A program made the position numbers and the translations under genes. A model generated the notes under the pieces. The model saw only the letters and a list, made by a program, of their open reading frames with translations, had not been told where the DNA came from and did not search any database. From positions 142,691 through 206,690 of the forward strand of contig DAHUZB010000005.1 of the NCBI GenBank assembly GCA_027306785.1: a DNA stretch of 64,000 nt. Direction: 5' to 3'. Of this stretch, positions 26,931 through 35,588 are shown piece by piece. How positions within the stretch are numbered: position 1 is the first letter of the stretch; each line of letters opens with the position of its first letter. Source of the stretch: Vulcanimicrobiota bacterium. Lineage in GTDB: Bacteria > Vulcanimicrobiota > Vulcanimicrobiia > Vulcanimicrobiales > Vulcanimicrobiaceae.

Positions 26931-28106
26931 ATGATACCGGGACCCCACAAGCGCGTCATGCGCATCGCGGCGCTTTTGCTCGCGCCGATCGCCTTCGTCG
27001 CCGCGACGCCCGCGGCACCGCCTTCGCTTTCGACGATTGTCGCTCGAGCCGTGCGTCCCGTGATGGCGCGCTATCGCGTGCCCGGGATGGCGGTCGGCAT
27101 CGTGGTCGACGGCGTGCCGCACGTCTTCACCTACGGCCTAGCCGACGTTGCGCGCAAGCGTCCCGTGACCCATCGCACGCTCTTCGAGCTCGGCTCGGTG
27201 AGCAAGACCCTCACCGCGACCCTCGTCTCGCGCGAGGTGCTCGCCGGCCGCCTCTCGCTCGATGCACCGGTCGCGCGCTACCTCCCCGACCTGCGCGGCA
27301 CCGCCTTCGGGCGACTCACGCTGCTCGAACTCGGCACCCACACGACGGGCGGTCTGCCGCTTCAAGTTCCCGACGACGTGCACGACACGCGCGGGCTCTT
27401 CGGCTACCTGGCTCGCTGGCGCCCGCGCTACGCTCCCGGCACCTACCGCACCTACTCGAACATCGGCATCGGCGTGCTCGGGCTCATCGCCGCGCGGCGC
27501 GCGGGCAGCAGCAACAGCGGGTACGGCGCGCTGATGCAGCGCGAGATTTTCGCACCGCTCGGCATGCACCGTACGTTCATCGATCTGCCGCCCTCGGCGA
27601 TGGCCTTCTACGCCGAAGGCTATCGGCACGGGAAGCCGATTCGCATGCATCCCGGCGTGCTCGACCATGAAGCCTACGGGGTCCGCACCACGGCGAGCGA
27701 TATGTTGCGCTTTCTGAGCGCAAACATGAACGAACTCGCAGTCGCCCCCGCCCTGCGCGCGGCGATCGAGGCGACACATACGGGCTACTTTCGCGACGGC
27801 GCGATGACGCAGGATCTGATCTGGGAGCAGTTGCCCGATCCCGTCTCGCACAACGTGCTCGCGTCGGCCAACGGCGTTGCGATGCTCTTCGATCCCACGC
27901 CGGTGCGAGCGCTCCGTCCGCCGATGGCGCCGCAGCAGCGCGTCTGGTTGAACAAGACCGAATCGACGAACGGCTTCGGCGCGTACGTCGCGGTCTTGCC
28001 GAGCGAACGCATCGGCATCGTACTGCTCGCGAACGAGAGCTACCCGATCGCGGCGCGCGTGGAGCTCGCCGAGCGCATCGTCGACGCGCTCCACGCGGCC
28101 CGGTGA
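26931..28106 (+). CDS. class C beta-lactamase homologue (AmpC-like serine hydrolase)
   Basis: 391 residues from ATG 26931 (a second ATG at 26958 precedes the hydrophobic signal core LLLAPIAFVAATPA). Catalytic SVSK (Ser89-Lys92) and YSN (175-177) are in place. THTTGGLPLQVP and GFGAYVAVLPSERIGIVLLAN follow AmpC closely. The third motif, normally KTG, is KTE (342-344) here. Exported; either a beta-lactamase with an altered KTG motif, or an esterase/peptidase of the same fold. No ampR-like gene is adjacent. Its stop is 1 bp from the convergent gene's stop. Confidence 0.88.
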   Translation: MIPGPHKRVMRIAALLLAPIAFVAATPAAPPSLSTIVARAVRPVMARYRVPGMAVGIVVDGVPHVFTYGLADVARKRPVTHRTLFELGSVSKTLTATLVSREVLAGRLSLDAPVARYLPDLRGTAFGRLTLLELGTHTTGGLPLQVPDDVHDTRGLFGYLARWRPRYAPGTYRTYSNIGIGVLGLIAARRAGSSNSGYGALMQREIFAPLGMHRTFIDLPPSAMAFYAEGYRHGKPIRMHPGVLDHEAYGVRTTASDMLRFLSANMNELAVAPALRAAIEATHTGYFRDGAMTQDLIWEQLPDPVSHNVLASANGVAMLFDPTPVRALRPPMAPQQRVWLNKTESTNGFGAYVAVLPSERIGIVLLANESYPIAARVELAERIVDALHAAR

Positions 28107-28107
28107 G

Positions 28108-28701
28108 CTAGTAGTTGCTCTGACGGCGGATCGTCACCGTCTGGTTCAGCGTAATCTGCAGATTCGAACCCGCAGGCAACTGGAAGTTCGTCTTTTTGTT
28201 CACGCCGTAGAGCAGGCCGCCCGCGGCGCCCACGATGCCGCCGCCGCCGGTGTGAAAGATCGTCTTTCCGAGCATATTGCCGAGCAGCATACCGCCGAGC
28301 GTGGTGAGCGCGACATGTCCGCCGTTCGCCTGTTCTTGCTTGCGCTGGTCCTGCGTGAGGCTGGCCGCGATATTCACCGTCGTCCCGTCCGCGAGGCGCA
28401 GATAATCGAACTGCAGGCCGAGTTTCGGTTTCGTGCCCTGCCCCGCGCTCTGCACGCTCGTCACCTCGCCCGCCACGATCGCGCCCTGGAACGTCGGATC
28501 ACCGCTCGGGTACGGCGGCACGACGTCCATCACGAAGCGGTCACCCACGTGCGCGCTGCCCGAATCGAGCGTGGTACGCAGGCGGCCGTTGATCTGCGCG
28601 CCCTGATAGAGCGTCAGCGTCTGCTGCGCCGATGCCGTCAACGTGGTGCCGACGATGGCCGCAAGCGCGGCGAGCGCCATCAGGCCGTTACGAAATCTCA
28701 T
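28108..28701 (-). CDS. secreted protein of unknown function, glycine-rich C-terminal hydrophobic segment
   Basis: 197 residues with a signal peptide (MRFRNGLMALAALAAIVGTTLTASAQQ). The middle holds a beta-type domain around GAQINGRLRTTLDSGSAHVGDRFVMDVVPPYP and VVAGEV-like strands. A Gly-rich hydrophobic patch (LTTLGGMLLGNMLGKTIFHTGGGGIVGAAGGLLYG) suggests membrane insertion, like glycine-zipper proteins. The first part resembles the TrbI/VirB10-like SH3-ish fold seen in many exported proteins of soil bacteria. Function is unknown. It starts at ATG 28701, upstream of the metK terminator on the same strand. Confidence 0.6.
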   Translation of the reverse strand: MRFRNGLMALAALAAIVGTTLTASAQQTLTLYQGAQINGRLRTTLDSGSAHVGDRFVMDVVPPYPSGDPTFQGAIVAGEVTSVQSAGQGTKPKLGLQFDYLRLADGTTVNIAASLTQDQRKQEQANGGHVALTTLGGMLLGNMLGKTIFHTGGGGIVGAAGGLLYGVNKKTNFQLPAGSNLQITLNQTVTIRRQSNY

Positions 28702-28760
28702 GTGTGCTCCTTCTTATGCGCGGATCGTTGGATCCCGATGCTTCATACCCAGAAACGAAA

Positions 28761-28788
28761 GAACCCCGCGCAATGTTGCGCGGGGTTC
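28761..28788 (-). terminator. Rho-independent terminator of ahcY-metK
   Basis: Perfect 13-bp stem GAACCCCGCGCAA / TTGCGCGGGGTTC with a 2-nt loop (effectively a 4-nt loop). On the minus strand it is followed by TTTCGTTTCT. It lies 24 bp beyond the metK stop. Confidence 0.85.
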
Positions 28789-28811
28789 GGTTCTCAGGAT
28801 TCCGACGCGCC

Positions 28812-30038
28812 TTACTTCGCGAAGTTCGGCACGCGCAGCGCTTCACCGGTGAAGCCGGTCGCGGCGCGCAGCGCCTCGACCTTGTCGAGCCGCTCCCACG
28901 GAAGATCCAAGTCCGGGCGTCCGAAGTGCCCGTACGCCGCCGTTTGCTTGTAGATCGGACGGCGCAGATCGAGGTGATGGATGATCGCGGCGGGACGCAG
29001 ATCGAAGACCTGCATCACGGCGTTCGCGATCTGCTCCTCGGCGATCTTGGCGGTGCCGAAGGTCTCCACGAGCACGCTCACGGGCTTGGCGACGCCGATC
29101 GCGTAGGCAACCTGCACTTCGCAGCGATCCGCAAGCCCGGCCGCGACCACGTTCTTCGCCACGTAGCGCGCCGCGTACGCAGCGGAACGATCCACCTTCG
29201 TCGGATCCTTGCCCGAGAAGGCGCCGCCGCCGTGACGCGCCATGCCGCCGTAGGTGTCGGCGATGATCTTGCGCCCGGTAAGGCCCGCGTCGCCCATCGG
29301 TCCGCCGATGACGAAGCGTCCGGTCGGGTTCACGTAGATACGCGTCTTCGCATCGATCATCGCGGCGGGAATCACCGCCTTGATGATCTTCTCGGTGACG
29401 TCGGCACGAATCTGCTCGAGCGTCACGTCGGGATCATGCTGCGTCGAGATGACGACCGCATCCACGCGCACCGGAGCGTCGCCGTGATACTCCACCGTCA
29501 CCTGCGACTTGCCGTCGGGGCGCAGGTAGGGCAGCGTCCCGTCCTTGCGCAGCTTGGTGAGGCGGCGCGTGAGGTTGTGCGCGAGCGTGATCGGCAGCGG
29601 CATCAGTTCGTCGGTCTCGCGGCACGCGTACCCGAACATCATGCCCTGGTCGCCCGCGCCGGTCGATTCGAACGCGTCGTTGTCGCCGCCGCGCGCTTCG
29701 AGCGACTGATCGACGCCCATCGCGATGTCGGGCGACTGCTCGTCGAGCGAGACGTTCACGCCGCAGGTATCGGCGTCGAAGCCGACCACCGAGCCGTTGT
29801 AGCCGATCTCGCGGATCGTCTCGCGCACGATGCGCGGAATATCCACGTAGGTCTTCGTCGTGATCTCGCCCGCGATGTGGATCTGTCCCGTGATCGCGAA
29901 CGTTTCGCACGCCACGCGCGACATGGGATCGTCCTTGAGCATCGCGTCGAGAATCGCATCGGAGATCGCGTCGGCGACCTTGTCGGGGTGACCCTCGGTC
30001 ACCGATTCAGAGGTGAAGAGTCGTTTGTATTCGGCCAC
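28812..30038 (-). CDS. metK: S-adenosylmethionine synthetase
   Basis: 408 residues from GTG 30038; the GTG sits 2 bp after the ahcY stop, with GGAGGG upstream. Signature motifs: [24 protein letters not shown] (ATP-binding His), [31 protein letters not shown] and [18 protein letters not shown] (second hexapeptide region). It makes SAM from ATP and Met in the cytoplasm. With the upstream ahcY it forms an activated-methyl-cycle operon. A strong terminator follows. Confidence 0.97.
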   Translation of the reverse strand: MAEYKRLFTSESVTEGHPDKVADAISDAILDAMLKDDPMSRVACETFAITGQIHIAGEITTKTYVDIPRIVRETIREIGYNGSVVGFDADTCGVNVSLDEQSPDIAMGVDQSLEARGGDNDAFESTGAGDQGMMFGYACRETDELMPLPITLAHNLTRRLTKLRKDGTLPYLRPDGKSQVTVEYHGDAPVRVDAVVISTQHDPDVTLEQIRADVTEKIIKAVIPAAMIDAKTRIYVNPTGRFVIGGPMGDAGLTGRKIIADTYGGMARHGGGAFSGKDPTKVDRSAAYAARYVAKNVVAAGLADRCEVQVAYAIGVAKPVSVLVETFGTAKIAEEQIANAVMQVFDLRPAAIIHHLDLRRPIYKQTAAYGHFGRPDLDLPWERLDKVEALRAATGFTGEALRVPNFAK

Positions 30039-30040
30039 GC

Positions 30041-31333
<1,293 letters not shown>

Positions 31334-31370
31334 CTAGTGGAATTGGGTTAACCGCCATAGGTTCGATACC

Positions 31371-32033
31371 GTGGATAAGGGGCCTACCTCTCGGGCCGAG
31401 AAGAGCCCCCGCGTGGAAAGCGTCGACGATTATTTAACACAACTCGCATCGGAATGGCCGACGCCGGGCGGCGGAAGCGCTGCGACCATGGTCGGAGCCG
31501 CCGGAGCCGCGCTCGTCGCGATGGTCAACCGCATCAACTCCGCCAACCCGAAATATGCCGCGCAGGCTGCACTCGCGCACGCGCTCGTCGCGCGGGCCGA
31601 CGATCTGCGCGCCGAACTGCAGCGCGCCCGCGCGCGCGACGAAGCGGCTTTCGACCGCGTCGTCGCGGCGACCGCGATGCCCAAAAGCAGCGACGCCGAG
31701 AAAGCGACTCGCCGCGCCGCGCTCGAGATCGCGCTGAACCACGCCGCCGCGGAGCCGCTGCTCGCCGCGCAGAGCGCGCTCGAGGTGCTACGCCTGGCGG
31801 CCGAGAGCCTGAATATCCCGAACAAGAACCTGATCAGCGACATCGGGTGCGCCGCCGAATTCGCCGCCGCGGCGCTCGCCGCGTGCGCCTACAACGTGCG
31901 CATCAATCACCGCTTCATGAAAGACGCCGACGCGATCGAGGCACAAGCGAATGCCCTCGCGCGCTACGAACGCGAAGGCAACGCCCTGCAGCAGTCGATC
32001 CGCCGCGCGGTCGGAGCGGCGCTCCGCAGTTAG
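31371..32033 (+). CDS. cyclodeaminase/cyclohydrolase family protein (FTCD C-terminal domain)
   Basis: 220 residues from GTG 31371; GTG 31413, preceded by GAGAAGAG, is an alternative. The all-helical FTCD_C domain is recognised by VDDYLTQLASEWPTPGGGSAATMVGAAGAALVAMVNR at the N-terminus and IPNKNLISDIGCAAEFAAAALAACAYNVRINHRFM. The family covers formimidoyl-THF cyclodeaminase and methenyl-THF cyclohydrolase, so a folate one-carbon role is likely, fitting the divergent SAM-cycle genes. Its last codons lie in a 34-bp sequence repeated 3.5 kb downstream. Confidence 0.9.
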   Translation: MDKGPTSRAEKSPRVESVDDYLTQLASEWPTPGGGSAATMVGAAGAALVAMVNRINSANPKYAAQAALAHALVARADDLRAELQRARARDEAAFDRVVAATAMPKSSDAEKATRRAALEIALNHAAAEPLLAAQSALEVLRLAAESLNIPNKNLISDIGCAAEFAAAALAACAYNVRINHRFMKDADAIEAQANALARYEREGNALQQSIRRAVGAALRS

Positions 32034-32049
32034 GGTTTCGGCGCCACGA
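32016..32049. repeat. left 34-bp direct repeat flanking the 3.5-kb cassette
   Basis: Matches 35555-35588 at 33 of 34 positions (A at 32028 versus G at 35567). It covers the last codons and stop of the cyclodeaminase gene and continues into GGGTTTCGGCGCCACGA, the reverse complement of the last codons of the M16 peptidase gene (VAPKP-stop). Homology ends abruptly on the right. Confidence 0.9.
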
Positions 32050-32233
32050 CCGGACACCCACGGCCCGAGGCAGGGACGGGGGGGGGTGTGAGAAAACGCA
32101 TTGACGGGTGTGGGCATATATGTACGCGTTCAGAGCCTCGCGGCTCGTAACACGCTGCGAAGCGTAAGCGTACGCCAAAGCTCGCTTCCCTATTTCGCCT
32201 TCGCGCCTGAGCGCGACGTTTAAGGAGTTGGAA
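32050..32233 (+). promoter_or_regulatory. leader/promoter region of the cassette
   Basis: 184 bp from the left repeat to the peptide start. It includes a GGGGGGGG tract at about 32079-32087, a CATATATGTAC patch at about 32115 that could be a -10 region, and AAGGAG (32222-32227) seven nucleotides upstream of the GTG. No other gene is seen. Confidence 0.4.
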
Positions 32234-32422
32234 GTGAAACATTTTCTCAAAGCGGCCTTCTGTCTCGGCCTCGTATTCTCGTCACTCGGCACCGCACGGG
32301 CAGCAACGTGCACGCACACTATTCTTGCTGTCACGCATTTTCGAAATGCGGCCGGTGGTCTCGAGACGTGCGCCCTCATTCAACTGAGCAACTGCTCCGT
32401 CGAAACCTCCTGCGATTACTAA
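32234..32422 (+). CDS. small secreted Cys-containing peptide
   Basis: 62 residues from GTG 32234, which has AAGGAG exactly 6-7 nt upstream; the TTG at 32228 is too close. A signal peptide is clear (MKHFLKAAFCLGLVFSSLGTARA, cleavage after ARA). The mature ~39-residue peptide starts ATCTHTIL and contains four Cys (TC, ETCAL, SNCSV, TSCDY) that could form two disulfides. No family recognised. A perfect 11-bp hairpin follows the stop, as between the structural gene and downstream genes in peptide operons. It may be a toxin, signal or binding peptide; nothing in the sequence proves any of these. Confidence 0.65.
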   Translation: MKHFLKAAFCLGLVFSSLGTARAATCTHTILAVTHFRNAAGGLETCALIQLSNCSVETSCDY

Positions 32423-32436
32423 CGCCCGGAACTTCC

Positions 32437-32462
32437 GCGCGGGCCACAATCGTGGCCCGCGC
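32437..32462 (+). terminator. hairpin after the small peptide gene
   Basis: Perfect 11-bp stem GCGCGGGCCAC / GTGGCCCGCGC with loop AATC, 14 bp past the peptide stop and 38 bp before the next start. No T-run follows. It could partly terminate transcription or stabilise the upstream mRNA end, giving more peptide than downstream protein. Confidence 0.65.
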
Positions 32463-32500
32463 CGCCATCGAACTTTACCCGCAATTAGGATGATGCGAAT

Positions 32501-33211
32501 ATGAAGCTCCTCACTCCGGTCTTTACCAGCATAGCGATTTGCGTACTGACATCCGGAAACGCCGCGTCGGAGCCGATCTCACTGTTTGAACCGCACGTTC
32601 ACGTCGGCGAGCAGCTCTCGTACCAGAGCGTCGAGTACGCCGGAGAACCGGTCAACATGCTGCATCGAGAATCAATCTCGATCAAAATCAGCAAGGTCGA
32701 CCAAGGCAGAATCGAATTTACCTATGACTGGCAAGGACACGCCGGTAAAGACTACGAGCGTGCTCAAGATGGCTCTCTTCGATGGCTGAACGGCGACAAG
32801 TGGGATAGTCCTCCGCTGGTGTTTTTCTGGCCGAAACAACAGTATGGAACTCCGCCTGATAATGTAAAGGTGGGGACATCCTGGACCGTCGACATGACGG
32901 AGCCGTCCTTTTTCGGAGGAATCGGAATCGCGAAGCTCACGGTGACCCGCATGAATGCGGGTTCACGGACGCTCGGGCTCCAATTGCTCATGCGCTCCAT
33001 CGATAATGCGACAGGGACGCCACCCGGAGTCAATGCTCCGGTTCAGTTTAAGATTTACAGCACGCGCGAAGCGAATATTACGCTGAAGAACGGGATCATT
33101 CAATCCATCACGGTTTCGGGGCAGGACGTGCAAAAATCAAGCGGCGGCTTTACGGGTTCCGTTACCATGCCGATACACGATACCTTCACGCTGGTACACG
33201 ACAAGCCGTAG
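32501..33211 (+). CDS. secreted protein of unknown function (cassette gene 2)
   Basis: 236 residues from ATG 32501, AGGA 10 nt upstream. Signal peptide MKLLTPVFTSIAICVLTSGNAAS. The mature part is beta-rich (HVHVGEQLSYQSVEYAG, IEFTYDWQGHAG, VKVGTSWTVDM, GFTGSVTMPIHDTF), with the style of exported ligand-binding or lipocalin-like domains. No catalytic motif is recognised. The codon mix is less GC-biased than in the host genes. It sits between the Cys peptide and the receptor-like gene with 14 bp to the latter, so these two are probably co-translated from one transcript. It might bind the peptide or the receptor. Confidence 0.65.
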   Translation: MKLLTPVFTSIAICVLTSGNAASEPISLFEPHVHVGEQLSYQSVEYAGEPVNMLHRESISIKISKVDQGRIEFTYDWQGHAGKDYERAQDGSLRWLNGDKWDSPPLVFFWPKQQYGTPPDNVKVGTSWTVDMTEPSFFGGIGIAKLTVTRMNAGSRTLGLQLLMRSIDNATGTPPGVNAPVQFKIYSTREANITLKNGIIQSITVSGQDVQKSSGGFTGSVTMPIHDTFTLVHDKP

Positions 33212-33225
33212 CGCATCGACTTTCG

Positions 33226-35553
33226 ATGCTTCGGAAAGCGTTCATCTGGTGCTTCGTCGCGGCGATTCTTCTGCCGCGAATCGCGCTTGCGCAGGCAACC
33301 CTGACACTTAAACTATCGGTTCTGGGCAAGCCGCTGAGCGGAGCCGCAATACGCATCGACCTCCCGGGCCGCGTGGTCGAAGCGACCTCGAATGCGCACG
33401 GTAAAGCCGTCATCGCGAACGTTCCTACCGGTCGATTCCTGCTGCATATCGAGAGCCCCGACACCGCCCCAACAACGACCTACGTTGTCGTCAAGTACGA
33501 TACGAGCACGTTAACCCTGGCGATCGTTTTGGAAGCAAAGACGATCGCGACCGCAATCGCGTCTCCTCCGTTGCATGTGAGTCGCACGTACGTCAACCCG
33601 TCCACACCCCTCGGAAAGCTCTCCAGCGACCTCTACGACGAGCTCAATCGACTAGGCGGCGCCGATGTCAGAACCAATGCTTTGGGGCAACTGACCGGAA
33701 TCTCGCTCGAGGGGCGAGATCCCAGATTGACGACCTACTCGCTCGATGGCGGGCTTCTCCCGTCGCCGCAAGCACTGCTCTCGCTCGATCCCGAGTTGCT
33801 GCAGTCGGCAACCGTCGATACGGTCAGCAAGCCGGAGGTCGCGTTTTTTACGCTATCGCCCACCACATGGCCGACGTACACGATCAAGACGGTAGGCGGC
33901 GGCTTCAAGACGGCGAAGGCCGATGTTACCGTACAGGGGACGACGGGCACGGTCGGATACGTCGTAGAAGCCGAAACGCACGCGAATGCCGGTCCGCTCG
34001 ACAATCAACTCTTCCGAGACGCAAGTGGCCTCGACTACGTTCACCACGACGATCGGCGTGGTGGTGGCGCTCTCGCCAAGATCACCCAACAAGTCGGCCC
34101 CGCGAGCGCGATAACGGCCGAGTTCGCGGCGAATGCATCCCGCGGAGCTTTCGTCGTACCCTATCTGCTCGGCTCCACGCCCGCCGGCGTCGGCCCGGGA
34201 AACTTCACAGCAACGAGCGGCCGGTACGGCGAAGTCGAATATGACACCCATACTGCAGGTTGGGACATTCGCTTTAACGCGCTCGATCTAGCCAACGAGC
34301 AAGCTGACGAATTGCAACATCGTTTGATTGCCGGGGTGCCGAACCCGGGTTCCGACGGGTCGTCGTTTCAGGCGCAATCCGACTCTCTTGCTCTCATCCG
34401 AACATCTAACCTCGGAACCCTCAACATCAACGTCGGAACGTCCCTGCTGAGAAGCAATGCGTACACGGCCTCATCTGTGACGCCGACGTTTGATGCGAGT
34501 CTCGGCAACCGCGCTCGGGACACCAGCGGTTCCGTCGATCTGGCACTGCATCACGGAAGCATCAAAGACATCAAGGTTTCATACAACCGCTATATGGGCC
34601 GGCCGGCAACGCTGTATTTCGAGGGAAACGCTCGCCGCGAAAACGCCGCACATCTCACGTGGTTCTCCACCATCGGTTACGGATCGCTCGCTGAGCCTCC
34701 CTCGAGCGCGCAAACTTTCGGCAATCCGGCCTCCGCCACGTACGACTGCCAAGGGAATCAAATATTCGCTCAAGCACCGAACGAGACCGTCGATGTCACG
34801 CACGAACTCTACGCGCGCGCCGGAATCACGCAGACACGGCCGACGGGGAGCTTTTCGGCGCAAGCATACGCAATCTCCGACTCCGGCGTGGGTGTCTCAA
34901 GCGCTACCGTACCTGTGGAAGCATTCGGAGGCACGATCCCGACCGGCTACCTGGCTTCGCTGCTCGGAGACTTTGCGAGCGTCGGCGGATGTTCACCGGC
35001 TCCACAACCTCCTACGGTATTTTTCCAACACGATATCTCCGGCTTGCGCGTCGCCTACGAAGGACTCGAAATAAGTCTAAGCCGTCACATCGGACCGCAT
35101 CTTATCATGCAGGCGAACCTAGAGTATCATCGAGCCCGACTGACGGCCGCAACGCGCGAACTCCTGAGCGCTCAGTCATCACCGTACATCGTCGGCACGC
35201 AATTGCCCGCGGTATCGCCGCTGTCTGCGTCGGTCACGTTCGATTGGGGTTTGCCCGATCAGCGCACCGAAGCGATTATCAACGCCCTCTATACAAGCCG
35301 GAACAACCCAAATAATCTCCCGGCCTACACACTCATAACAGCCGGACTCGAACGAAAACTCTCGCCGACCACCTCACTCACCCTCGTAGCGACCAACCTG
35401 GGGCATCGTTTTACGGATGCCTTCGTTTCGCCTCGCTTTGCGGTGCCTCTCGCCACCCGTTCGGGAGCACCGCTTCTTCTACCGGCGATTCCGCTTGCGG
35501 CGCCGCAGCTTTTCCTCACACTGCAGACGCGCATCGAGCGCGCTCCCTTCTAG
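33226..35553 (+). CDS. TonB-dependent-receptor-like outer-membrane protein (cassette gene 3)
   Basis: 775 residues. Signal peptide MLRKAFIWCFVAAILLPRIALAQ, then a carboxypeptidase-regulatory-like domain (LKLSVLGKPLSGAAIRIDLPG, NAHGKAVIANVPTGRF) and a plug-like region (DVRTNALGQLTGISLEGRDPRLTTYSLDGG). The last ~550 residues are barrel-like strands, and the C-terminus ends RIERAPF with the terminal Phe used by the Bam machinery. The plug is shorter and less canonical than in the other two receptors. It could import or export a ligand of the adjacent secreted proteins. Its stop lies 2 bp before the right direct repeat. Confidence 0.75.
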   Translation: MLRKAFIWCFVAAILLPRIALAQATLTLKLSVLGKPLSGAAIRIDLPGRVVEATSNAHGKAVIANVPTGRFLLHIESPDTAPTTTYVVVKYDTSTLTLAIVLEAKTIATAIASPPLHVSRTYVNPSTPLGKLSSDLYDELNRLGGADVRTNALGQLTGISLEGRDPRLTTYSLDGGLLPSPQALLSLDPELLQSATVDTVSKPEVAFFTLSPTTWPTYTIKTVGGGFKTAKADVTVQGTTGTVGYVVEAETHANAGPLDNQLFRDASGLDYVHHDDRRGGGALAKITQQVGPASAITAEFAANASRGAFVVPYLLGSTPAGVGPGNFTATSGRYGEVEYDTHTAGWDIRFNALDLANEQADELQHRLIAGVPNPGSDGSSFQAQSDSLALIRTSNLGTLNINVGTSLLRSNAYTASSVTPTFDASLGNRARDTSGSVDLALHHGSIKDIKVSYNRYMGRPATLYFEGNARRENAAHLTWFSTIGYGSLAEPPSSAQTFGNPASATYDCQGNQIFAQAPNETVDVTHELYARAGITQTRPTGSFSAQAYAISDSGVGVSSATVPVEAFGGTIPTGYLASLLGDFASVGGCSPAPQPPTVFFQHDISGLRVAYEGLEISLSRHIGPHLIMQANLEYHRARLTAATRELLSAQSSPYIVGTQLPAVSPLSASVTFDWGLPDQRTEAIINALYTSRNNPNNLPAYTLITAGLERKLSPTTSLTLVATNLGHRFTDAFVSPRFAVPLATRSGAPLLLPAIPLAAPQLFLTLQTRIERAPF

Positions 35554-35554
35554 C

Positions 35555-35588
35555 GCGGCGCTCCGCGGTTAGGGTTTCGGCGCCACGA
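35555..35588. repeat. right 34-bp direct repeat flanking the cassette
   Basis: Partner of 32016-32049 (33/34). It contains the native 3' end of the M16 gene (complement of VAPKP-stop) and, left of it, a copy of the cyclodeaminase 3' end that is not translated here. GCGG-CGCT-CCGC inside it can form a short stem. Confidence 0.9.

Larger units (their letters stand above)
32016..35588. mobile_element. putative inserted cassette bounded by direct repeats
   Basis: A three-gene segment (Cys-containing secreted peptide, secreted protein, TonB-receptor-like protein) separates two genes whose 3' ends would be fused tail-to-tail if the cassette and one repeat were removed. Bases are less GC-biased at third positions than in the flanking genes (AAA ATC AGC, GAA TTT, AAT GCG are common). 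No integrase or transposase is present. The duplication could come from a site-specific recombinase acting in trans, from a staggered insertion or from repeat-mediated recombination. The boundary is well supported; mobility is inference. Confidence 0.5.
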
